A DNA stretch of 64,000 bases, taken from Mucilaginibacter straminoryzae. GTDB lineage: Bacteria > Bacteroidota > Bacteroidia > Sphingobacteriales > Sphingobacteriaceae. Location: NCBI RefSeq assembly GCF_022953055.1, contig NZ_JALJEJ010000007.1, positions 178,260-242,259 on the forward strand, written 5' to 3'. Positions 36,659-45,179 of the stretch are shown here, one piece after another (position 1 is the stretch's first letter; every line of letters starts with the position of its first letter). The notes beneath the pieces were generated by a model. The model searched no databases. It was not told where the DNA came from and saw only the letters and a list, made by a program, of their open reading frames with translations. Made by a program: the position numbers and the translations under genes.

Positions 36659-37825
36659 ATGCGAAATTTTGTAAAAGTAACATTAGCATTAAGTCTGGTT
36701 ACTCAGGTGGTGTTCGCCCAAAAGAATAAAAGCAAGGGCTTTCACTTCGCAGAAGAACAAACAGAACTGATGCTAAAATCCATCAGCGAGGCCAAAGCCA
36801 CCAGCAGGCCTAATGCCGTAACACCACGCACGCTGGATAAAAACGGTAATCTGGTACTGGTGCCCTCGCGCGATTGGTGCAGTGGTTTCTTCCCGGGTGA
36901 ACTATGGTTTTTGTACCAGTATACCAAAGATAAAAAATGGATGGACGAAGCCCGGAAATACACCGCTTTTATCGAACCAGAGCAATTTACCACCACCACG
37001 CACGATCTGGGCTTCGAGATCTATTGCAGTGTAGGAAATGGTTATAAGCTAACCAACGACCCCAGTTATAAGCAAGTGATCATCAATGCGGCTAAGTCTT
37101 TAAGTACACGCTTTAATCCTACGGTAGGTTGCATCAAATCGTGGGATAACCGTAAAGAATGGAAGTTCCCGGTAATTATAGATAACATGATGAACCTGGA
37201 GCTGTTGTTTGCTGCCACCCGTTTATCCGGCGATTCCTCTTTTTATAAGATCGCTGTTACCCATGCCAATACCACTTTAAAGAACCATTTCAGGGCTAAT
37301 AATAGTTCTTATCACGTGATAGATTATGATCCCGAAACGGGTAAGGTACTGCATAAGCAAACCCACCAGGGTTATGCAGATGAATCTGCTTGGGCCAGGG
37401 GGCAAGCCTGGGGACTGTATGGCTACACCATGTGCTACCGCGAAACAAGAAATCCGGTTTATTTGCAGCAGGCAGAAAAGATCGCGGCCTTCATCCTGAA
37501 CAATCCTACAACGCCTACTGATAAGGTGCCTTACTGGGACTATAACGCACCGGACATCCCTAACGCCCCGCGCGATGCTTCTGCTGCAGCTATTACTGCT
37601 TCCGCGTTGTATGAACTGGCTAAGTACAGTGAGAATGGAAAATCTTACAAAAAAAGTGCAGATCAGATCATGAATAGTTTAAGCAAGCACTATCAGGCAG
37701 AACCGGGTGGTAGCAAAGGTTTTATCCTGTTGCATAGTACTGGTCACAAACCAGCCAACAGTGAAATTGATGTGCCGATCAGCTATGCAGATTATTACTA
37801 TCTGGAAGCTTTATTGCGGCAGTAA
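36659..37825 (+). CDS. GH88 family unsaturated glucuronyl hydrolase-like enzyme
   Basis: A 388-residue secreted (alpha/alpha)6-barrel protein with signal peptide (to about ...VVFAQ). The GH88 key aspartates are likely Asp116 (THDLGF) and Asp175 (IIDNMMNL), spaced as in characterised enzymes; DESAWARGQAWGLYGY is another family hallmark. GH88 enzymes hydrate unsaturated uronic acid at the non-reducing end of lyase products. No polysaccharide lyase is found in the window, so the substrate is unclear: the lyase may be elsewhere, or this enzyme may act on another glycoside. Confidence 0.92.
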   Translation: MRNFVKVTLALSLVTQVVFAQKNKSKGFHFAEEQTELMLKSISEAKATSRPNAVTPRTLDKNGNLVLVPSRDWCSGFFPGELWFLYQYTKDKKWMDEARKYTAFIEPEQFTTTTHDLGFEIYCSVGNGYKLTNDPSYKQVIINAAKSLSTRFNPTVGCIKSWDNRKEWKFPVIIDNMMNLELLFAATRLSGDSSFYKIAVTHANTTLKNHFRANNSSYHVIDYDPETGKVLHKQTHQGYADESAWARGQAWGLYGYTMCYRETRNPVYLQQAEKIAAFILNNPTTPTDKVPYWDYNAPDIPNAPRDASAAAITASALYELAKYSENGKSYKKSADQIMNSLSKHYQAEPGGSKGFILLHSTGHKPANSEIDVPISYADYYYLEALLRQ

Positions 37826-37872
37826 ATGTTAATTTCGCCGGAATTTAATTAGAAATTAAAAATTCATCTGTA

Positions 37873-39327
37873 ATGAAAAAGAGATTCATCATCCCATTAA
37901 TGATAGGTGCTGTTTACAGTGCATCCGCACAATCTAAAAAAACAGTACCGGTAGCACCCGCACGCAGTAAAGTTACGGTATACGTCACCGCAAAAAATAC
38001 AGACCTTAAGTTGTCTAAAACAGAAGAACTGAAACTGGCAGCCATTAAACCGCCTGTAGAGACCGAAGTTTCTGTATTTGTAGACCCGACAAAAACCTTT
38101 CAAACCATGATCGGTATCGGTGGTGCGCTTACTGACGCTTCTGCTGAAACATTCTATAAATTACCTGCCGACAAACAAAAGGAATTCCTGACGGCCTACT
38201 ATGATAAGGAAAACGGCATCGGCTATACCTTTGCCCGTACACATATCCAAAGTTGCGACTTTTCGAGTGATAGCTACAGCTACATTAAAGACAATGACGC
38301 TTCGCTGAAAACTTTCGATATTTCTCACGACCAGAAATACCGCATTCCGTTCATTAAAGCCGTGCAAAAAGCGGCCGGTGGAAAGGTAGATTTGTTCGTA
38401 AGTCCATGGAGCCCACCTGCTTTTATGAAGACCAACAGTGATATGTCGCACGGTGGTAAGTTAAAGCCAGAATATCGCCAGAACTGGGCAGACTTCATGG
38501 TGAAGTTTATTAAAACTTACGAGAAGGAGGGAATGCCCATCTGGGGTTTAACGCCGCAGAATGAACCATTGGCAACGCAGAAGTGGGAATCGTGCCTGTT
38601 TACCGCCGAGGAAGAGCGCGATTTTGTGAAGGGTTACCTTGGTCCGGCTTTGCAAAAGGCAGGTTTGGGCAGCAAAAAACTGATCGTGTTTGATCATAAC
38701 CGCGACATGCTGTACCATTATGCCAGCACTATTTTTAACGATCCGGAGGCTTCCAAATATGTATGGGGAGCAGGTTACCACTGGTATGAAACCTGGACAG
38801 GCGCCGGGCAGCAGTTTGAAAGTGAACGCCGCCTGCACGAAGCTTTCCCCAATAAAAATCTGGTCTTTACGGAAGGATGTGTAGAGAAATTCAGTTTTGA
38901 CCGTGTAAACGATTGGTCTTTAGGCGAACGTTATGGCACCTCTATGATCAACGATTTTAATGCCGGTACAGTAGCCTGGACAGACTGGAACGTTTTATTG
39001 GATGAGCAGGGCGGACCAAATCACGTAGGTAATTTCTGTTTCGCGCCCATCCATGCAGATACCCGTAACGGTAGTTTAATTTACACCAACGAGTATTACT
39101 ACATTGGGCACTTCTCTAAATATATCAAACCGGGGGCAAAACGGATCATCAGCTCTGCCAGCCGCGACAGGTTGTTGACTACCGCTTATTTGAATCCAGA
39201 CGGTAAAATTGCCGTGATTGTGATGAACCCCACAGATAGCGAGATTAAATATAACCTGGTATTTGCCAACAAAGGGACAGCCGTAACCAGCTTGCCGCAT
39301 TCTATCGAAACCTTACTGGTTGAATAA
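37873..39327 (+). CDS. GH30 glucanase / glucosylceramidase-like enzyme
   Basis: A 484-residue secreted GH30 protein. The acid/base is Glu231 (TPQNEP), the nucleophile Glu334 (VFTEGC); IGGALTDASAETFYKL is the family's N-terminal hallmark, and a C-terminal beta-sandwich follows. Related Bacteroidota enzymes are endo-beta-1,6-glucanases or exo-acting beta-glucosidases. With GH3, GH5 and the GH16 elsewhere in the window this suggests a beta-glucan target such as fungal wall or beta-1,6-branched glucan; this is inference. The GH5 gene starts eight bases after its stop. Confidence 0.92.
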   Translation: MKKRFIIPLMIGAVYSASAQSKKTVPVAPARSKVTVYVTAKNTDLKLSKTEELKLAAIKPPVETEVSVFVDPTKTFQTMIGIGGALTDASAETFYKLPADKQKEFLTAYYDKENGIGYTFARTHIQSCDFSSDSYSYIKDNDASLKTFDISHDQKYRIPFIKAVQKAAGGKVDLFVSPWSPPAFMKTNSDMSHGGKLKPEYRQNWADFMVKFIKTYEKEGMPIWGLTPQNEPLATQKWESCLFTAEEERDFVKGYLGPALQKAGLGSKKLIVFDHNRDMLYHYASTIFNDPEASKYVWGAGYHWYETWTGAGQQFESERRLHEAFPNKNLVFTEGCVEKFSFDRVNDWSLGERYGTSMINDFNAGTVAWTDWNVLLDEQGGPNHVGNFCFAPIHADTRNGSLIYTNEYYYIGHFSKYIKPGAKRIISSASRDRLLTTAYLNPDGKIAVIVMNPTDSEIKYNLVFANKGTAVTSLPHSIETLLVE

Positions 39328-39334
39328 TCTTTAT

Positions 39335-41095
39335 ATGAAATTAAGAAACCGCTTCTTTAAATCAGCAGGTCGGGCCGGTATAGCCGCCATCTTCCTGCTC
39401 GCTGCAAATATTTGCCGTGCCCAGGGCTTTTTAAAAGCCAGCGGCCGGATCATTACGGATGAGAAGGGCAATAAAGTGATCCTTCGCGGAATGGGCTTAG
39501 GTGGTTGGATGCTGCAGGAAGGCTATATGTTCAGGGTGAGCAATTTGGGGCAGCAGTACAAGATCAGGGAGAAAATTGCCGAGGTAGCTGGAGAGGATTA
39601 TGCGGCAAGGTTTTATGACACCTGGTTAAAGAATCATACGCGTAAAATTGATATAGATTCTATGGCTTCCTGGGGTTTTAATTCCATCAGGCTACCCATG
39701 CATTATGCGCTGTACACCTTACCTGTAGATAAAGAACCCGTAGCGGGGCAAAATACCTGGTTGGAAAAGGGCTTCGAACTGACAGATAATTTGTTAAAAT
39801 GGTGTAAAGCAAATCATATGTACCTGATCCTGGATCTGCACGCCGCACCCGGTGGTCAGGGTAATGATCTGCCTATTTCAGACCGTGATCCAGCGAAACC
39901 TTCGCTATGGGAAAGCAAGGCCAACCAGGATAAGATGATCGCTCTTTGGAAAAAGCTGGCGCAGCGCTATGCTAACGAACCTTATGTCGGTGGGTATGAT
40001 ATCATCAACGAACCAAACTGGGGCTTCGAAAAAGCGGAAGACAAACGCGGTACAGAAGAGACCAAGAACGCGCCGTTGAGGCAGTTAATGGTTGATGTTA
40101 CTAAGGCTATCCGCGAGGTGGACAACAAGCATATCATTATTATCGAGGGAAACGGATTCGGTAATAACTATCGCGGCATCTTCCCGCTTTGGGATAATAA
40201 CACGGTAGTCAGTTTTCATAAATACGGTAATTTCAATAACGTAGGGGATATCCAAAAGTTCCTCGACATTAGTGAAAAGAATAACGTGCCTTTATGGATG
40301 GGCGAATCTGGCGAGAACTTCAATACCTGGTATACAGAAGCCATTCAACTGGTAGAAAGCCATAACATCGGCTGGTCGTGGTGGCAAGAGAAAAAGATGG
40401 ACATTAACAACCCGTTGGAGATCAAGGTTACACCCGGATATCAGCAGTTGCTAAACTATTGGGCCGGTAAAGGCGAAAAACCTTCCCGTGAAGAAGCTAT
40501 AGCAACGCTTGATGACTTGTTGGCAAAAATTAAGCTGGAGCAGGAAGTGTATCACAAAGATGTGATTGACGCAATGTTTCGTGAAGTGCGTACTACCGAA
40601 ACGAAACCTTTTAAAGATCACTACCTAACTGAAAGCCTTAATATCAACGCCGTTGACTATGATATGGGCCGACAGCGATATGCTTATATGGATAAAGACA
40701 CCGCAAGCTACCATTACACGCCGGGGGTAAATACTACAGGTAATAAAGGCAGAGCTTACCGAAATGATGGGGTGGATATACAGGCGGACGCTACGGGTTA
40801 CCAAGTGTTCAGTATAGAAGATGGCGAATGGCTGCAATATACCGTCCGTTCCAGGGCAGCCGGTAAGTTTAATGTTGAACTACAGGTAGCTTCTGAAGCG
40901 GGCAAAGGGAAAATTTCATTGCTGGCAGATGGTGTGAAACAGGGCGAAACGGTATCAGTTATCCAACCGGGAAAAGACTGGTCGATACTGAATATTAAAG
41001 GCATCAAGCTAAAAAAAGGAATCAACAAGATCCAGATCTATGCCGATGAAGGCGGCTTCGATTTGAAAACAATTAAAATAAACAAAGCGGGCTAA
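39335..41095 (+). CDS. GH5 glycoside hydrolase with C-terminal CBM6-like domain
   Basis: A 586-residue secreted protein. I chose ATG 39335 (MKLRNRFFKS), giving a signal peptide to ...NICRAQ; a TTG at 39320 would overlap the GH30 gene. The TIM barrel (about 35-380) has acid/base Glu226 in IINEPNWG and nucleophile Glu324 in WMGESGEN, with the exo-beta-1,3-glucanase-like ILRGMGLGGWMLQEGY near the start. A linker (about 390-440) leads to a beta-sandwich at about 440-585 (DIQADATGYQVFSIEDGEWL) of the CBM6 type. It likely cleaves beta-glucan chains. Confidence 0.9.
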   Translation: MKLRNRFFKSAGRAGIAAIFLLAANICRAQGFLKASGRIITDEKGNKVILRGMGLGGWMLQEGYMFRVSNLGQQYKIREKIAEVAGEDYAARFYDTWLKNHTRKIDIDSMASWGFNSIRLPMHYALYTLPVDKEPVAGQNTWLEKGFELTDNLLKWCKANHMYLILDLHAAPGGQGNDLPISDRDPAKPSLWESKANQDKMIALWKKLAQRYANEPYVGGYDIINEPNWGFEKAEDKRGTEETKNAPLRQLMVDVTKAIREVDNKHIIIIEGNGFGNNYRGIFPLWDNNTVVSFHKYGNFNNVGDIQKFLDISEKNNVPLWMGESGENFNTWYTEAIQLVESHNIGWSWWQEKKMDINNPLEIKVTPGYQQLLNYWAGKGEKPSREEAIATLDDLLAKIKLEQEVYHKDVIDAMFREVRTTETKPFKDHYLTESLNINAVDYDMGRQRYAYMDKDTASYHYTPGVNTTGNKGRAYRNDGVDIQADATGYQVFSIEDGEWLQYTVRSRAAGKFNVELQVASEAGKGKISLLADGVKQGETVSVIQPGKDWSILNIKGIKLKKGINKIQIYADEGGFDLKTIKINKAG

Positions 41096-41127
41096 TTCCC
41101 CCGCTTGCTATACCAAGTTATCAGGAT

Positions 41128-43365
41128 ATGTCAACCAGAAACCTAATCATTTTGTTATTGCTTTGCGGAGGTACTTCGCTTCATGCGCAACAAAAATCAT
41201 CAAAACCAGATGCGATTGACCAGAAAGTCGAGGCGCTTTTGGCAAAGATGACGCTCGAAGAAAAAGTAGGGCAGATGAACCAATACACCAGCGACCGGCT
41301 GGCAACGGGGCCGCTAACGCCCAACAGTTCGAAATGGCAGGAGATTAAAGACGGTAAAGTTGGTTCTCTGCTTAACGTACGCGGTGCAAAAGAAACCCGC
41401 GAGGTGCAGGCCCTGGCATTGCAGTCGCGTTTGAAAATTCCGCTGCTTTTTGGCCTGGATGTGATCCACGGTTACCGGGTTACGTTTCCTATTCCGTTGG
41501 GAGAGGCAGCCAGTTGGGACCTGAAAGCTATAGAGCTTTCTGCAAGGGTTGCAGGCCGCGAGGCCGCAGCTTCTGGCATTCACTGGACGTTTGCGCCGAT
41601 GGTGGATATCGCCCGCGACCCACGCTGGGGACGCGTAATGGAAGGCGCCGGTGAAGATACTTACCTGGGTTCGCAGATTGCACATGCACGTGTAAGAGGC
41701 TTTCAGGGTAAGGGCTTAGGTAACCTGGATGCTGTGATGGCTTGTGTTAAACACTTTGCAGCTTACGGCGCTGCACTGGCCGGTCGTGATTATAACACCG
41801 TAGATATGAGCGAACGCCAGCTATGGGAGGTTTACCTGCCGCCATTTAAAGCTGCTTTGGATGAAGGTGCTGCTACCTTTATGAACTCGTTTAACGAACT
41901 GGACGGTATCCCGGCTACAGGTAATAAACACCTGCAGCGCGATATATTAAAAGGCAAGTGGAACTATCAGGGATTTGTTGTGAGCGATTGGGGCTCTGTA
42001 AGCGAGATGGTAGCGCACGGCTTTGCTAAAGACAGAAAAGATGCTGCCCGTTTAGCGGTAACCGCAGGCTCTGATATGGATATGGAAGGTCATTCTTACC
42101 TGCCTAACCTGATCCAGTTGGTGCAGGAGAAAAAAGTGGATGTGGCCCTGATCGATGACGCCGTTCGAAGGATTCTTCGTAAGAAATTTGAAATGGGTTT
42201 ATTTGACGATCCTTACCGTTTCAGTGACGAAAAGCGCGAAGTGAAAGAGATAAATTCAGAAGCCAATCGTAAAGCATCGCGCGAAGTTGCCCGTAAAAGT
42301 ATCGTATTGCTAAAGAATGATAACCAGTTGCTGCCCTTATCTGATAAGTACCGCAAAATAGCGGTTATCGGTCCGCTGGGTAAATCAAATGCAGATATGC
42401 AGGGTTTCTGGTCTGTAAAGTGGGATAATGATCGCCTGGTGTCTTTATATGAGGGACTGCAAAACCGCTCAGGTAAACAAACCGAGTTGCTTTATAGCAA
42501 AGGCTGTAATATCAACGATACTTCGCGTGCAGGATTTGCCGAAGCAGTTAAAACAGCGCAACAGGCTGATGTGGTGATCATGGCAGTAGGGGAAACCTTA
42601 GACATGAGCGGCGAAGCCAAAAGTCGCGCGAATATTCATATTCCCGGTGTGCAGGAAGAGTTAATAAAAGCGGTACAGACAACAGGTAAACCGGTAGTAG
42701 TATTGGTAATGGGAGGTCGGCCGCTCATCTTTAACTGGACGGCAGAACACGCCAATGCAATCCTATTTACCTGGTGGTTGGGCAGCGAAGCAGGCAATGC
42801 CATGGCTGATGTGTTGTATGGCGATTATAACCCTGCAGGTCACCTGCCAATGACTTTCCCGAGAGAAGAAGGGCAGATCCCGTTATTCTATAACGAGAAA
42901 AGCACAGGCAGACCCGCGCCGGACGGTAAAAGCACGCCTTATCGTTCGTCATACCTGGATGTAAGTAATAACCCGCGTTATGCCTTTGGCTACGGTTTAA
43001 GCTATACAAACTTTGATTTTTCCGATTTGAAGCTGAGTAAAGCTTCGATCACTGCTAATGAAAACCTTACGGTAACGTTTACTTTGAAGAATACCGGTAA
43101 TTACGCCGGGGAAGAGGTAGTGCAACTGTACCTGCAAGATCCGGTAGCTTCGGTTACGCGGCCGATTAAGGAACTGAAAGATTTTCAAAAGGTATATCTG
43201 AAACCCGGTGAAAGCAAAACAATCACCTTTACCATCGATAAAGAAAAGCTGTCGTTCTATGATCAGCAAATGAACTGGACCGCCGAACCGGGCGAGTTCA
43301 GGCTGATGATCGGTAATTCGTCAGATCACATCTTGTTGAAAGACAAGTTCGAGCTGGTGGATTAG
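41128..43365 (+). CDS. GH3 beta-glucosidase (BglX-like)
   Basis: A 745-residue secreted GH3 enzyme (signal peptide to ...LHAQ). The nucleophile is Asp287 (VVSDWGS); GLDVIHGYR, FAPMVDIARDPRWGR and CVKHFAAYG form the TIM-barrel active site; the alpha/beta sandwich contains VGETLDMSGEAKSR with the likely acid/base Glu; a fibronectin-III-like domain ends the protein (FTLKNTGNYAGEEVVQLY). The architecture is that of E. coli BglX, a periplasmic beta-glucosidase. It is the last gene of the locus and is followed by a terminator. Confidence 0.95.
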   Translation: MSTRNLIILLLLCGGTSLHAQQKSSKPDAIDQKVEALLAKMTLEEKVGQMNQYTSDRLATGPLTPNSSKWQEIKDGKVGSLLNVRGAKETREVQALALQSRLKIPLLFGLDVIHGYRVTFPIPLGEAASWDLKAIELSARVAGREAAASGIHWTFAPMVDIARDPRWGRVMEGAGEDTYLGSQIAHARVRGFQGKGLGNLDAVMACVKHFAAYGAALAGRDYNTVDMSERQLWEVYLPPFKAALDEGAATFMNSFNELDGIPATGNKHLQRDILKGKWNYQGFVVSDWGSVSEMVAHGFAKDRKDAARLAVTAGSDMDMEGHSYLPNLIQLVQEKKVDVALIDDAVRRILRKKFEMGLFDDPYRFSDEKREVKEINSEANRKASREVARKSIVLLKNDNQLLPLSDKYRKIAVIGPLGKSNADMQGFWSVKWDNDRLVSLYEGLQNRSGKQTELLYSKGCNINDTSRAGFAEAVKTAQQADVVIMAVGETLDMSGEAKSRANIHIPGVQEELIKAVQTTGKPVVVLVMGGRPLIFNWTAEHANAILFTWWLGSEAGNAMADVLYGDYNPAGHLPMTFPREEGQIPLFYNEKSTGRPAPDGKSTPYRSSYLDVSNNPRYAFGYGLSYTNFDFSDLKLSKASITANENLTVTFTLKNTGNYAGEEVVQLYLQDPVASVTRPIKELKDFQKVYLKPGESKTITFTIDKEKLSFYDQQMNWTAEPGEFRLMIGNSSDHILLKDKFELVD

Positions 43366-43409
43366 CATTCTGCGCAGATCAAACATTTGCAACGCTATAT
43401 TGTATTAAG

Positions 43410-43435
43410 AACGCCTCTGCATCGGGGCGTTTTTT
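43410..43435 (+). terminator. Terminator at the end of the polysaccharide locus
   Basis: AACGCCTC pairs with GGGGCGTT (one G-U pair), six-base loop, followed by TTTTT. Confidence 0.85.
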
Positions 43436-43499
43436 GTTATAAATCACTTTACGAAGTAAGATTGTTACCATTGCTGTTAACCGAAACAGTATAAATTGT

Positions 43500-43507
43500 T
43501 AATTTTG
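43500..43507 (+). promoter_or_regulatory. -7 box directly before the small Cys/His protein
   Basis: TAATTTTG is a full TAnnTTTG match that ends three bases before ATG 43511 and six before ATG 43514. Transcription would begin at about the start codon. Confidence 0.4.
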
Positions 43508-43510
43508 CAA

Positions 43511-43906
43511 ATGATGGTAAAAAGATGGTTAAATATTTTTTTATGTATCTGGCTGATCAATTCAGTCACTTACTTCCATCCGCATAATCCATTTGAAGCT
43601 AACGGTGAAAGCGGCTGCGGTTTGCATGCCTGCATTAAGATCAACACCTGGCTGGATGTGGTTAAGCACATCTCTGCAGAAGAACACGACGAGGATACCC
43701 CTTTTCACGAACATCGGATTGATAGTCAGAAAAGGTATGTCAACAGCCGGGCTAACCTGTTCGGTAATTTCTTACCGTATTTACCATCTTCGTTAAGTTT
43801 CAAGTCTCCAAAGCTGGCGCTTCTAAAAACTGTAGGAAACTATTCTATCGGTGTAGCCAAGCTTCCAACTTATTATAATTTCCTGTTCAGGCTCAGCCCG
43901 TTCTGA
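43511..43906 (+). CDS. Small secreted Cys/His-containing protein before the efflux operon
   Basis: A protein of about 131 residues. The first 25 residues are hydrophobic (VKRWLNIFLCIWLINSVTYF) and look like a signal peptide or anchor, followed by HPHNPF, GCGLHACIK and the acidic/His run EEHDEDTPFHEHR, which could bind metal. ATG 43511 or 43514 may be used. I do not recognise the family. It lies 81 bases before the RND adaptor on the same strand and may be the first gene of that operon. Confidence 0.6.
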   Translation: MMVKRWLNIFLCIWLINSVTYFHPHNPFEANGESGCGLHACIKINTWLDVVKHISAEEHDEDTPFHEHRIDSQKRYVNSRANLFGNFLPYLPSSLSFKSPKLALLKTVGNYSIGVAKLPTYYNFLFRLSPF

Positions 43907-43987
43907 TATTCTGATTTTTTCCTCATCACTATTTATGGCAAATGCCGTAAAGTTTTTTGGCTAAAAATTTAGAATAATCATTACTGT

Positions 43988-45118
43988 ATGAAAAATCATA
44001 GTAGATACTTGCTTGCGCTGGTATTACCTGTATTGCTGGCAAGCTGTTCTGCAAATCAAAAAGATAAAGAGAAAAAAGATACGGCGCGTATGCCCGTATA
44101 TGTATTAACACATAAAGATACCGTTCTGCAAAAAGCGTATGTGGCTGATATACAGGCCATGCGTAATGTAGAAGTACGTTCACGGTTAAAAGGCTTCCTC
44201 GAAAATATATTTGTTGACGAAGGTAAGCCGGTTAGAAAAGGGCAGGTGCTGTTTAAGGTGAACGACCAGGAGTACCGCGTGGCATTAGCCAAAGCAAAAG
44301 CCGCATTAAGCAATGCCATGGCAGATGCTGTTGCTACACGCTTAGAGGTAGACCGCGTGAAGATGCTGGTAGATAAAAAAGTGATCTCTGCCTCTGAGTT
44401 GGATGTCGCTAAATCTAAACTGGCAGCAGACCAGGCCCGGATACAGGAAGAAAGAGCGAATGTGCAATCGGCAGAAAACCACATCGCTTATACCACCATC
44501 CGCGCACCGTTCGATGGCATTATAGACCGTATCCCGCTCAAAGCAGGTAGCCTGATAGATGAGGGTACCCTGCTGACCAGCATTTCCGACATTAGTTCGG
44601 TTTATGCTTACTTCAGTTTCCCCGAGAATGAATACCTGCAATACCAGCGCACAAAGAACAAGTTGAAACAGGAAAGCAATGATAGCCCGGTTAAGCTGGT
44701 ACTGGCCGATGGTAGTAGCTATGCCTATAGTGGTAATATTGAAACCATTGAGGGCGAAATTGAACAAAATACCGGGTCGATTGATCTTCGTGCTAAATTC
44801 CCTAATCCTAACAAATTATTACGCCACGGCGCCAGTGGAAAGATCTACATCTCGTCTGAAGTGGATGATGCCGTGATGGTACCCCAAAAGTCGGTTTTCG
44901 ATGTGCAGGATAAAAGCTTTGTCTACATAGTCGGCCCTGGCAATAAGCTGCATATGCAAAGTTTTGAACCGCTTACCAGGGTGTCGCATTATTACATTGT
45001 ACGTTCTGGGTTGAAGGCCGGGGACCGTATTTTATACGAGGGAACACAAAACGTTCGGGATGGAATGGTGATCAAGCCATTTGTAAAAGCCAAATCCGAC
45101 GCAGTTGCTGTAAGATAA
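43988..45118 (+). CDS. RND efflux periplasmic adaptor (membrane fusion protein)
   Basis: A 376-residue lipoprotein (lipobox LLASC, Cys19). It has the order of HlyD/AcrA adaptors: barrel-sandwich half (VEVRSRLKGFLENIFVDEGKPVRKGQ, split motif), an alpha-helical hairpin (about 100-155), second lipoyl half (TIRAPFDGIID), beta barrel and membrane-proximal domain (VPQKSVFDVQDKSFVYIV). It links the inner-membrane pump encoded next to the TolC-like channel. Confidence 0.93.
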   Translation: MKNHSRYLLALVLPVLLASCSANQKDKEKKDTARMPVYVLTHKDTVLQKAYVADIQAMRNVEVRSRLKGFLENIFVDEGKPVRKGQVLFKVNDQEYRVALAKAKAALSNAMADAVATRLEVDRVKMLVDKKVISASELDVAKSKLAADQARIQEERANVQSAENHIAYTTIRAPFDGIIDRIPLKAGSLIDEGTLLTSISDISSVYAYFSFPENEYLQYQRTKNKLKQESNDSPVKLVLADGSSYAYSGNIETIEGEIEQNTGSIDLRAKFPNPNKLLRHGASGKIYISSEVDDAVMVPQKSVFDVQDKSFVYIVGPGNKLHMQSFEPLTRVSHYYIVRSGLKAGDRILYEGTQNVRDGMVIKPFVKAKSDAVAVR

Positions 45119-45179
45119 GCAGTGTAAGTGATCCGTGCGTTTCGCACGCTATTGTTGAATCCTTCAACCCTTGTAAAAC

